A stretch of DNA of 18,388 bases, from NCBI GenBank assembly GCA_023432845.1, contig JAEZEY010000432.1, positions 1 to 18,388 on the forward strand, read 5' to 3'. Shown here one piece after another: positions 6,943 to 13,447 of this stretch. The stretch's first letter is position 1. Each line of letters starts with the position of its first letter. The notes under the pieces were generated by a model. That model was not told the DNA's origin. It worked only from the letters and a program-made list of their open reading frames with translations, and made no database searches. The position numbers and the translations under genes are program-made. This stretch comes from Pseudomonadota bacterium (GTDB lineage: Bacteria > Pseudomonadota > Alphaproteobacteria > Rhizobiales > Xanthobacteraceae).

Positions 6943-8237
6943 GAGAACAGCTTCTCCACTGCGGCGGCGATGCGCAGCAATTGCCGGTCGTGGCCGTTGC
7001 GCGCGAGCAGCATCAGGCCGACCGGCAGGTGGCCATCGCGCGGCAACGGCAGCGACACACCGCACAGATCGAAGAAATTGCCGATGGTGGTGTTGCGCAG
7101 CAGCATGGCATTGCGCTGCATGAAGGCCTTCGGCTCGGCGATCTCGTCGAAGCGCGGCGCGACGATGGCGGTCGCCGGCAGCACCAGCACGTCGACGTCG
7201 CGCAGGCGCTCGTCCATCGCCGCGATCAGCGCGTTGCGCGTGCGCACGGCGTTGACGTAGTCATGCGCGGCGATGTCGGCGCCGCGCGACAGGCGGCCGG
7301 CGACGATCGCATCGACCTCGGCGGCGCGCGTCTTCATGCGACTGCTGTGCACCGAGTAAGCCTCGGCGACCAGGATGCTGGTACGCGACTGCAGCGCGAT
7401 CATGTCCTCGAACTGCGGCAGTTTCTCGTAGGTGAGATGCACCCCGGCTTTCTCCAGCCGGTCGAGCGCCTCGGGGAAACGGCGGCCGACGGTGTCGTCG
7501 AGATTTTCGAGCGGCAGGCCCTGCGCTACGCCAAAGCGCAGGCCGGCGAGCGGCGCGGCATCGAGCGTCCAGAAATCTTCGCCGGCCAGCACCGCGTCGG
7601 CAGCGGCGCATTGCGCCACGGACTTCGCCAGCGGCCCGATCGAGTCCAATGAGTACGAGAGCGGAAAGGCGCCTTCGGTCGAGACGCGACGCTTCGACGG
7701 CTTGAAGCCGATGATGCCGCACAGCGACGCCGGGATGCGGACCGAACCGCCGGTGTCGCTGCCGATGCCGAGCTCGCACATGCCGTCGGCAACGGCGACG
7801 CCCGCGCCCGAAGATGACCCGCCCGGCACGCGGGCCCGATCAACGGGATTGCCAGGCGTGCCGTAATGCGGATTGGCGCCGACGCCAGTGAAGGCGAACT
7901 CCGACATGTTGGTCTTGCCGACGATGACCGCGCCCGCCGCGCGCAGCCGTTGCACGATCACCGCGTCGCGCGCCGCGACCTGGCCTTCATCGGCCAGCAC
8001 TTTCGACCCGGCGCGCGTGACGTCGCCGGCGACGTCGAACAGATCCTTGACGGTGACGATAGCGCCGTCGAGCGGGCCGAGCAGCGTGCCGGTGCGGGCG
8101 CGGGCATCGCTCGCCTCGGCGGCGGCCTGCGCCGCGTCGCGATAGACGGTGAGCACCGCCTTGGCGCCCTCGCCTTGCGGATCATCGATACGTTCAAGAG
8201 CGGCGGTGAGGCGCTCACGCGCCGATTGTCGTGTCAT
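6939..8237 (-). CDS. Amidase (amidase-signature family)
   Basis: A 432-residue cytosolic serine amidohydrolase with the Ser-cisSer-Lys triad of the amidase-signature family: K64 in VTVKDLFD, cis-Ser S141 in PGGSSSGAG, and nucleophile S165 in GSDTGGSVRIPAS. The spacing of 24 between the two serines matches FAAH and malonamidase E2. It hydrolyses an amide to acid and ammonia; the substrate is not readable. No GatA-specific partner (gatB/gatC) is nearby, so it is unlikely to be the tRNA amidotransferase subunit. The ATG at 8237 gives a normal N-terminus (MTRQSARERL); a 17-codon extension to a TTG at 8288 is less likely. The stop (TAA, 6939-6941) overlaps the MarR stop from the other strand. It diverges from the glycine-zipper gene 66 nt away. 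Confidence 0.94.
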   Translation of the reverse strand: MTRQSARERLTAALERIDDPQGEGAKAVLTVYRDAAQAAAEASDARARTGTLLGPLDGAIVTVKDLFDVAGDVTRAGSKVLADEGQVAARDAVIVQRLRAAGAVIVGKTNMSEFAFTGVGANPHYGTPGNPVDRARVPGGSSSGAGVAVADGMCELGIGSDTGGSVRIPASLCGIIGFKPSKRRVSTEGAFPLSYSLDSIGPLAKSVAQCAAADAVLAGEDFWTLDAAPLAGLRFGVAQGLPLENLDDTVGRRFPEALDRLEKAGVHLTYEKLPQFEDMIALQSRTSILVAEAYSVHSSRMKTRAAEVDAIVAGRLSRGADIAAHDYVNAVRTRNALIAAMDERLRDVDVLVLPATAIVAPRFDEIAEPKAFMQRNAMLLRNTTIGNFFDLCGVSLPLPRDGHLPVGLMLLARNGHDRQLLRIAAAVEKLFS

Positions 8238-8303
8238 GGAACCAACTTTCAGAGGCGACGTTATTCGACCGAACTTCAGGACAATCAAGTGTGGAGGCTA
8301 ACG

Positions 8304-8588
8304 ATGCGCAAGGCAATTCTTGCGGCGGCGACCTTGGCTGCGCTCGCAACCATGCCGGTCGGCGCGAGTGCACAGAATGCTGTCGGCGGCGCCATTGTCG
8401 GTGCCGGCGCCGGCGCGGTGATTGGCGGCGCGGTGACCGGCCGTCCGGAAGGCGCTGCGGTCGGCGCGGTTATCGGCGGCACGACCGGTGCGGCGATCGG
8501 CGCCAATGCCGAGGAGCGGCGCTATCGTCATCGCACGCGTACATGCTGGCGCGACGATTGGGGCCGCCGTCATTGCCGCTATCGTTAA
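8304..8588 (+). CDS. Small secreted glycine-zipper protein
   Basis: A 94-residue protein with a Sec signal peptide (MRKAILAAATLAALATMPVG, likely cut after ASA at about 23). A glycine-zipper stretch at about 28-67 is rich in GxxxG spacing (VGGAIVGAGAGAVIGGAVTG, then VGAVIGGTTGAAIG). The highly basic tail reads RRYRHRTRTCWRDDWGRRHC and contains two cysteines. Glycine-zipper segments pack as tight membrane-associated helices, and such small proteins are common in the envelope of Hyphomicrobiales, but no specific function is known to me. The start is well supported by GGAGG at 8293-8297, 6 nt before the ATG. A longer frame that reads into the amidase on the opposite strand was rejected. It is followed by a hairpin terminator. 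Confidence 0.85.
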   Translation: MRKAILAAATLAALATMPVGASAQNAVGGAIVGAGAGAVIGGAVTGRPEGAAVGAVIGGTTGAAIGANAEERRYRHRTRTCWRDDWGRRHCRYR

Positions 8589-8617
8589 TACGCAGCTGAT
8601 GTCGGACTTTGGACTGG

Positions 8618-8648
8618 AGCGAGACGTCCTCAGGGCGTCTCGCTTCTT
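8618..8648 (+). terminator. Stem-loop terminator between glycine-zipper gene and ureG
   Basis: AGCGAGACG (8618-8626) pairs with CGTCTCGCT (8636-8644) as a 9-bp stem with a 9-nt loop, followed by TCTT on the plus strand. It lies 30 nt past the stop of the glycine-zipper gene. It also lies just beyond the end of ureG on the other strand, where the T-run is absent, so it works best for the plus-strand gene. Confidence 0.6.
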
Positions 8649-8659
8649 CATGCGCGCGA

Positions 8660-9286
8660 TCACGCCGACAGACCGCCCTTCTCTTCGATGAACTTGACCA
8701 CCGCGGCGACGTCCTTGCCCTCGCGCATATTGGTCATGACGAAGGGGCGCTTACCGCGCATCTTTTTGGCGTCGCGCTCCATCACCTCGAGCGAAGCGCC
8801 GACATAGGGCGCGAGATCGATTTTGTTGATGACCAGGAGATCGGAGCGGGTGATGCCCGGCCCACCCTTACTGGGGATCTTGTCGCCGGCGGCAACATCG
8901 ATGACGTAGATGGTGATATCGGCGAGCTCTGGCGAGAAGGTCGCGGCGAGATTGCCGCCGCCCGATTCGATCAGGATCAGGTCGAGATCGGGAAACTTCG
9001 TGCGCATGTCGGCGACCGCGGCGAGATTGATCGAGGCATCCTCACGGATCGCGGTGTGCGGGCAACCACCGGTCTCGACGCCGGCGATACGGTCGGCCGC
9101 GAGCGCGCCGGAGCGCACCAGATATTCGGCATCCCACTTGGTATAGATGTCGTTGGTGATCGCGGCGATCTGGTACTTGTCGCGCAGCGCCTTGCACAGC
9201 GCATCCATCAGCGCCGTCTTGCCGGAGCCGACCGGGCCGCCGACACCGACGCGAAGCGGACCGTGCGGGCTCTTGCCATTGCTCAT
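8660..9286 (-). CDS. ureG: Urease accessory GTPase UreG
   Basis: A 208-residue SIMIBI-class GTPase that drives nickel delivery to urease with UreD and UreF. The P-loop is GPVGSGKT (17-24), the metal-binding Cys-Pro-His motif is C75-P76-H77 within ETGGCPHTAIREDAS, the switch region contains ESGGGNLAATFSPEL (107-121), and the guanine-specificity motif is NKID (154-157). The length is normal for the family. The ATG at 9286 gives the usual MSNGKSPHGPLRVGVGGPVG opening, with a GAGAGAGC-like ribosome site upstream. The longer frame reading back into ureF is an artefact. It is the last gene of the cluster, 19 nt after ureF. Confidence 0.97.
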   Translation of the reverse strand: MSNGKSPHGPLRVGVGGPVGSGKTALMDALCKALRDKYQIAAITNDIYTKWDAEYLVRSGALAADRIAGVETGGCPHTAIREDASINLAAVADMRTKFPDLDLILIESGGGNLAATFSPELADITIYVIDVAAGDKIPSKGGPGITRSDLLVINKIDLAPYVGASLEVMERDAKKMRGKRPFVMTNMREGKDVAAVVKFIEEKGGLSA

Positions 9287-9305
9287 CTTTGCTCTCTCGT
9301 CTTGC

Positions 9306-10091
9306 TTACGAACGGAATAGCCGGGTGTACTGGGTCTCGTGCAGCGCCGAGGCCAGATCGGCGCGGAAGGCCGATGAGCCGAGATCGTCGAGCGTCGCTT
9401 GAGCGGCGCACTGCGCGGTGGCGATAACGACGGGCTCCAGTGCGGCGAGCACATGCAGCCCTTGCGTCTGGCCGAGCGGGATCAGGCGCATGCCCGCCGA
9501 CACCCAGTTCGCCGTCAGCCCATGCAGATAGGCGGGCAGCGCCTGCTCGAGTGCGATGCCGTGACCGGCGGCGGTGACGGCGACGGCCACCGGATAGGCG
9601 ACCGGGCCGCTCCAGACGGATTTAAGTTTATCGTGCGCTTCGCAGGGCCAGGCGCGGGCGGCTTCGATAAAGGCATTGCCCTGCGCCGTGGTTTCCAGAT
9701 GGCGTTCCTTCGACGGCGCGAAGGCGGCGGCGAGTTCGGCGACGTCGTGCAGCGCCTTGTCGTCGCCGTCGAGGACAGCGCGATGCGCATGCGCGAACAG
9801 AACGGCGTCGCAGAAGCCGCCGCCATCGGCGAGTATAACCGAAAGCCAATCCTTGAGCGTCGCGGCGTCGGTGATGTCGCCGGCCTCGACCGCCCATTCA
9901 ATGCCGCTTGAATAAGAGAAGGCGCCGACCGGAAAGGCCGGCGACAGCCAAGCCATGAGGCGAAGCAAGTGGGACGACGGCACCTGCTCCACACCCCGTT
10001 CGTTCCCGCGCAAGCGGGAATCCTGTTGTTCTTTGCTCGCGGCTCTGGATCCCCGCTTGCGCGGGGATGAGCGGAAGACGGCATCATTCAT
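9306..10091 (-). CDS. ureF: Urease accessory protein UreF
   Basis: UreF forms the UreDFG chaperone complex that opens apo-urease for nickel insertion. The family core starts RLMAWLSPAFPVGAFSYSSG (44-63 from the ATG) and runs through the VSAGMRLIPLGQTQG region near the C-terminus. From the ATG at 10091, which overlaps the ureE stop by 8 nt, the protein has 261 residues, about 30 longer than usual. Residues about 7-31 are encoded by a palindromic repeat (10000-10073) and read PRKRGSR...DSRLRGNE. Alternative starts avoiding the repeat are GTG at 9992 or GTG at 9983 (GGAG 3 nt upstream), giving 225-228 residues, close to normal. The core is certain; the N-terminus is not. Confidence 0.93.
   Translation of the reverse strand: MNDAVFRSSPRKRGSRAASKEQQDSRLRGNERGVEQVPSSHLLRLMAWLSPAFPVGAFSYSSGIEWAVEAGDITDAATLKDWLSVILADGGGFCDAVLFAHAHRAVLDGDDKALHDVAELAAAFAPSKERHLETTAQGNAFIEAARAWPCEAHDKLKSVWSGPVAYPVAVAVTAAGHGIALEQALPAYLHGLTANWVSAGMRLIPLGQTQGLHVLAALEPVVIATAQCAAQATLDDLGSSAFRADLASALHETQYTRLFRS
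10000..10073. repeat. Palindromic repeat overlapping the 5' end of ureF
   Basis: The left arm TTCCCGCGCAAGCGGGAATC (10003-10022) and right arm GATCCCCGCTTGCGCGGGGA (10048-10067) are inverted copies with few mismatches. Each also folds on itself (TCCCGC-GCAA-GCGGGA and CCCCGC-TTGC-GCGGGG). The pattern matches a common rhizobial intergenic repeat. Here it stays open in the ureF frame and is translated if the ATG at 10091 is used. Confidence 0.8.
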
Positions 10092-10548
10092 GCGCAGGCC
10101 CATGATGATGCTCATGATGATGCCCATGCGGCGAGGCCGGCTCCGGATCGAACGCGGCGTCCAGCGGCGTCAGTTTCGCGCCGAGCCCGCGCAGCATGTC
10201 CTCGAGCACATGATCGCGGCGGATGCGCACCTTGGCGCCGACGATCTGCACGTCGGTGTGGCGGTTGCCGAGATGCCAGGCGAGCCGCACCGTCTCGAAG
10301 GCGTTCGGCGCCGCAATCTCGACCAGCGGTTCCGGCGCTCCGGCGATCTCGACAATGGAGCCGTCGTCCAGCACCAGCCCCTCGCCGTCGCGCAGCGCCA
10401 CCGGATGCGGGAAATCGAGCAGCATCTGCGTGCCCTGCTCGCCGGTCAGCACGATGCGGCGACGATGGCGATCGTCGGCATCGAGCACGACGCGGTCGCG
10501 CGCGGACCTGCGGTCGTAGTCGGTGACGATGGAAAGGACACGGTGCAT
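10084..10548 (-). CDS. ureE: Urease accessory nickel chaperone UreE
   Basis: A 154-residue nickel metallochaperone that hands Ni to UreG. The N-terminal peptide-binding domain contains DYDRRSARDRVVLDADDRHR and LLDFPHPVALRDGEGLVLDD. The C-terminal metal domain contains WHLGNRHTDVQI, in which the conserved dimer-interface histidine lies. The protein ends in a histidine-rich tail, SPHGHHHEHHHGPAHE, with eight histidines, for nickel storage or binding. The ATG at 10548 gives MHRVLSIVTDYD; a GTG two codons upstream (10554) is a minor alternative, and no clear ribosome site is seen. The stop overlaps the possible ureF ATG. It follows ureC after an 86-nt gap holding a strong hairpin. Confidence 0.96.
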   Translation of the reverse strand: MHRVLSIVTDYDRRSARDRVVLDADDRHRRRIVLTGEQGTQMLLDFPHPVALRDGEGLVLDDGSIVEIAGAPEPLVEIAAPNAFETVRLAWHLGNRHTDVQIVGAKVRIRRDHVLEDMLRGLGAKLTPLDAAFDPEPASPHGHHHEHHHGPAHE

Positions 10549-10584
10549 GCTCACATTCTATTCGACCGCAGCGGCTGCGGCATC

Positions 10585-10623
10585 CTCTCTTCCCCTCTCC
10601 CCTTGTGGGAGAGGGGAAGAGAG
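10585..10623. repeat. Perfect 17-bp stem-loop between ureC and ureE
   Basis: CTCTCTTCCCCTCTCCC (10585-10601) pairs perfectly with GGGAGAGGGGAAGAGAG (10607-10623) around the loop CTTGT. Pyrimidine/purine-strand hairpins of this wording are repeated widely in alphaproteobacterial intergenic DNA. No T-run follows on the ureC-sense strand, so it is more likely an mRNA 3' stabiliser or processing site than a terminator. Confidence 0.75.
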
Positions 10624-10634
10624 AGTGCGGAGCA

Positions 10635-12344
10635 TCAGAAAAGGAAATACCTCTGCGCCATCGGCAGACTCTCGGCCGGCGGGCAGGTCAGCAGTTCGCC
10701 ATCCGCCCTCACCTCGTAGGTTTCCGGATCGACCTCGATGTTCGGCGTGGCGTCGTTGAGCACCATGCTCTTCTTGTTGATCTTGCGCGTGTTGTCGATG
10801 GCGACGAACTGCTTCTCGCAGCCGAGCTGCTCGCGCAGGCCCGAGCGCGCCGCCGCCTTGGACACGAACACCAGCGCCGAGTTGGTCAGCGACTTGCCAT
10901 AGGCTCCGAACATCGGCCGGTAATGCACCGGCTGCGGCGTCGGAATCGAGGCGTTCGGGTCGCCCATCGCCGCGGCGACGATGCTGCCGCCCTTGATGAC
11001 GATGTCCGGCTTGACGCCGAAAAACGCCGGCGACCAGACGACGAGATCGGCGAGCTTGCCCTTCTCCACCGAACCAATGTGCTTCGACATGCCATGGGCG
11101 ATCGCGGGGTTGATGGTGTATTTGGCGATGTAGCGGCGGGCGCGCAGATTGTCGTTGTCGCCCTTCTCGCCGGGCAGCGAACCGCGCTGCTTCTTCATCT
11201 TATCCGCGGTCTGCCAGGTACGGATGATGACCTCGCCGATGCGGCCCATGGCCTGACTGTCCGACGACATCATCGACAGCGCGCCGATGTCGTGCAGGAT
11301 GTCTTCGGCCGCGATGGTCTCCTTGCGGATGCGGCTTTCGGCGAAGGCGAGATCCTCGGCAATCGACGGATCGAGGTGGTGGCACACCATCAGCATGTCG
11401 AGATGCTCGTCGATGGTGTTGCGCGTGAACGGCCGCGTCGGATTGGTCGAGGACGGCAGCACGTTCTTCAGGCCCGCGACCTTGATGATGTCCGGCGCGT
11501 GACCGCCGCCGGCGCCTTCGGTGTGGAAGGCGTGGATGGTGCGGCCCTTGAAGGCCTTGACCGTATCCTCGACAAAGCCGGACTCATTGAGCGTGTCGGT
11601 GTGGATCATCACCTGCACGTCGTACTTGTCGGCGACGCTGAGACAGTTGTCGATCGCCGCCGGCGTCGTGCCCCAGTCCTCGTGCAGCTTCATGGCGCAG
11701 GCGCCGGCCTTGACCATCTCCTCCAGCGCCGCCGGGCGCGAGGCGTTGCCCTTCGCCGCGATGCCGAGATTGACCGGGAACGCATCGAACGACTGCAACA
11801 TCCGGCCGATGTGCCACGGGCCCGGCGTGCAGGTCGTCGCGTAAGTGCCGTGCGAAGGCCCGGTGCCGCCGCCCAGCAAGGTGGTGATGCCGGAATACAG
11901 CGCATCGTCGATCTGCTGCGGGCAGATAAAATGGATGTGCGAGTCGAAGCCGCCCGCGGTGATGATCTTGCCCTCACCCGCGATCACATCGGTGCCGGGA
12001 CCGATCGGAATGGTGACGCCGGGCTGGACGTCCGGGTTGCCGGCCTTGCCGATCGCGTGGATGCGGCCGTCCTTGATGGCGATGTCGGCCTTGACGATGC
12101 CCCAGTGATCGAGGATCAGCGCGTTGGTGATCACCGTGTCGACCGCGCCCTGTTTATTCGTCATCTGCGATTGGCCCATGCCGTCGCGAATGACCTTGCC
12201 GCCGCCGAACTTCACTTCGTCGCCGTAGACGGTGTAATCCTTCTCGACCTCGATAATGAGATCGGTATCGGCGAGCCGCACCTTGTCGCCGACGGTGGGG
12301 CCGAACATGTCGGCATAGGCGCGGCGATTAATCTTCACTGCCAT
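10635..12344 (-). CDS. ureC: Urease subunit alpha (catalytic) UreC
   Basis: A full-length 569-residue catalytic subunit that hydrolyses urea to ammonia and carbamate at a di-nickel centre, in the cytoplasm. All expected active-site residues are visible: H136 and H138 (DSHIHFI), the carbamylated lysine K219 (GACAMKLHEDWG), H248 (MIHTD), H274 (AFHTEGAGGGHAPD), D362 (MMSSDSQAMGR), and the mobile-flap Cys-His pair C321-H322 (MVCHHLDPS). Each is offset by two from Klebsiella urease numbering. The C-terminus ends in AQRYFLF, the usual end. The ATG at 12344 gives MAVKINRRAYADMFGPTVGD, a normal opening. It assembles with UreA and UreB as a three-subunit bacterial urease. A 390-nt spacer separates it from the upstream GFA gene, so it may have its own promoter. 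Confidence 0.98.
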   Translation of the reverse strand: MAVKINRRAYADMFGPTVGDKVRLADTDLIIEVEKDYTVYGDEVKFGGGKVIRDGMGQSQMTNKQGAVDTVITNALILDHWGIVKADIAIKDGRIHAIGKAGNPDVQPGVTIPIGPGTDVIAGEGKIITAGGFDSHIHFICPQQIDDALYSGITTLLGGGTGPSHGTYATTCTPGPWHIGRMLQSFDAFPVNLGIAAKGNASRPAALEEMVKAGACAMKLHEDWGTTPAAIDNCLSVADKYDVQVMIHTDTLNESGFVEDTVKAFKGRTIHAFHTEGAGGGHAPDIIKVAGLKNVLPSSTNPTRPFTRNTIDEHLDMLMVCHHLDPSIAEDLAFAESRIRKETIAAEDILHDIGALSMMSSDSQAMGRIGEVIIRTWQTADKMKKQRGSLPGEKGDNDNLRARRYIAKYTINPAIAHGMSKHIGSVEKGKLADLVVWSPAFFGVKPDIVIKGGSIVAAAMGDPNASIPTPQPVHYRPMFGAYGKSLTNSALVFVSKAAARSGLREQLGCEKQFVAIDNTRKINKKSMVLNDATPNIEVDPETYEVRADGELLTCPPAESLPMAQRYFLF

Positions 12345-12374
12345 CTCACAAACTCCGTCTCGGTACGGGGTCGG

Positions 12375-12399
12375 TTAAACAAACATCAGGGTTGTTTAA
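12375..12399. promoter_or_regulatory. AT-rich inverted repeat upstream of ureC, possible operator
   Basis: TTAAACA (12375-12381) and TGTTTAA (12393-12399) form a perfect 7-11-7 inverted repeat ending 30 nt before the ureC start codon. It is strikingly AT-rich for this genome. It could be a binding site for a regulator of ureC. A weak terminator is less likely, because the stem contains little GC and has no T-run after it. I could not fit a convincing -35/-10 pair beside it. Confidence 0.35.
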
Positions 12400-12666
12400 T
12401 AATCCCCAGAGTTATCAACCGGCGAATCGAGGCTCTTGCCATGCGCCCGGGTATGGATAGGCTTTCACCCAGGTCATCTTTCTTTGGCTTCGCCGAACAA
12501 GGATGGTCGCCATGGCCGGAGCGGGGAAACCTGCATTGGACCTGGAACGTGAGCGCGGCTTCACGGCAGTGTTTGTGGTCCCGGTTTGCCGGCACTGGCT
12601 CTCAGTAACTGGGTACCGGATGGCGCGCTCACGCGTGTAGCCCGGAAGCGGATCCGAGAGCTTGAG

Positions 12667-12690
12667 ACGGGCGGACGACGGTCCGCCCGT
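12667..12690. terminator. Stem-loop downstream of the GFA gene
   Basis: ACGGGCGGAC (12667-12676) pairs perfectly with GTCCGCCCGT (12681-12690), loop GACG. It lies 44 nt past the GFA stop codon. No clear T-run follows on the minus strand, so intrinsic termination would be weak; it could instead mark the end of the upstream ureD-to-GFA transcript by stabilising its 3' end. Confidence 0.4.
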
Positions 12691-12734
12691 TATGGCTTTT
12701 GGGGCACCGCGATGCGGCCCCGCAGCGGCGCCAA

Positions 12735-13094
12735 TCAGAAGCTCTTGCCTTCCACCTTGTGGACCTTCAGCGCATCCACCTCGACGCCATCGAGACAACG
12801 CACATTGACGGCCGCCACGTCGGCACCCGTCTTCGGATTGATGCCGCGCGCGAACGACTGAATGCCGCAGGTCGAACAGAACAAGTGATGGATGGCGTGC
12901 TTGTTGAACAGATACTCCGTCATCTCGCCTTCGCCCGAGATCAGCTTGAACTCGTTCGCGGGGACGAAGGACAACAGCGAGCCGAGCCGGCCGCAGCGCG
13001 AGCAGTTGCAGGCGATCACAGGCTGGTCGAGATCGAGCGCCACTTCGTAGCGGACTTTGCCGCACTGGCAGCCGCCCGTATAGGGCTGCTTCAT
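12735..13094 (-). CDS. GFA-domain (CENP-V/GFA) zinc-binding protein
   Basis: A 119-residue single-domain protein of the glutathione-dependent formaldehyde-activating (GFA/CENP-V) fold. Numbered from the upstream ATG (13097), the zinc cysteines are C10 and C12 in GGCQCGKVRYE, C30, C32 and C35 in ACNCSRCGRLGS, and C74 and C77 in FCSTCGIQSFARG, matching the family pattern. Members bind two zincs; glutathione adduct binding is known only for some, and most are uncharacterised. Two tandem ATGs are possible; 13094 is chosen because GGGAGG is then 5 nt away, rather than 2 nt for 13097. It lies between ureB (44 nt upstream) and ureC (390 nt downstream) on the same strand. No link of this family to urease is established that I know of, so it may be a passenger or a metal or thiol-related accessory. 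Confidence 0.9.
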   Translation of the reverse strand: MKQPYTGGCQCGKVRYEVALDLDQPVIACNCSRCGRLGSLLSFVPANEFKLISGEGEMTEYLFNKHAIHHLFCSTCGIQSFARGINPKTGADVAAVNVRCLDGVEVDALKVHKVEGKSF

Positions 13095-13141
13095 CATTTC
13101 CTCCCGGCAGGATTGGTCTGACTAAAAACATTCGGGCGAGC

Positions 13142-13447
13142 CTAGAGCTTCCCCATGACGTCGCCACGGAAGCCGTAGATCGTCCTCTTGCCGGCGAGCG
13201 CGACGAGATTGACCTCGCGCGTCTGGCCCGGTTCGAAGCGCACGGCGGTGCCGGCGGCGATATCGAGCCGCATGCCGCGCGCTTTCTTGCGGTCGAACCT
13301 CAGGGCCGGGTTGGTTTCGAAGAAGTGGTAGTGCGAGCCGACCTGAATCGGCCGGTCGCCGGAATTGGCGACGGTGAGCGTCACCGTCTTGCGCCTGGCG
13401 TTGAGTTCGATCTCGCCGTCCTTGATGAACATCTCGCCGGGGATCAT
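13142..13447 (-). CDS. ureB: Urease subunit beta UreB
   Basis: A 101-residue structural subunit of urease. It opens MIPGEMFIKDGEIELNA, contains the conserved GSHYHFFETNPALRFDR and the GTAVRFEPGQTREVNLVALAG stretch, and ends GFRGDVMGKL, all standard for UreB of three-subunit ureases. The ATG at 13447 shares its first base with the ureJ stop (TGATG), indicating translational coupling. A much longer frame extending upstream is a shadow of ureJ. It is separated from ureA by ureJ rather than following it directly. Confidence 0.97.
   Translation of the reverse strand: MIPGEMFIKDGEIELNARRKTVTLTVANSGDRPIQVGSHYHFFETNPALRFDRKKARGMRLDIAAGTAVRFEPGQTREVNLVALAGKRTIYGFRGDVMGKL

Larger units (their letters stand above)
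12345..12734. other. 390-nt spacer between the GFA gene and ureC
   Basis: No gene here has convincing support. A 69-codon minus-strand frame (12386-12595) has atypical composition and no ribosome site. The region holds an AT-rich inverted repeat near ureC (12375-12399), a GC-rich hairpin near the GFA gene (12667-12690), and between them unassigned DNA whose composition looks like an eroded intergenic repeat. It is by far the largest gap inside the urt-ure cluster. Confidence 0.6.

Noticed and set aside
7866..8303. Long N-terminal extension of the glycine-zipper gene
   Set aside because: The extension lies antisense to the amidase. The ATG at 8304 has GGAGG and opens directly into a signal peptide.
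12386..12595. 69-codon minus-strand frame in the spacer before ureC
   Set aside because: No ribosome site, no recognisable fold and atypical composition. It looks like non-coding or eroded repeat sequence, though a real small gene cannot be fully excluded.
10605..12608. 667-codon plus-strand open frame
   Set aside because: It is fully antisense to ureC, whose active site and length are perfect. The frame is open because of high third-position GC; its translation is rich in Arg, Asp and His and matches no family.
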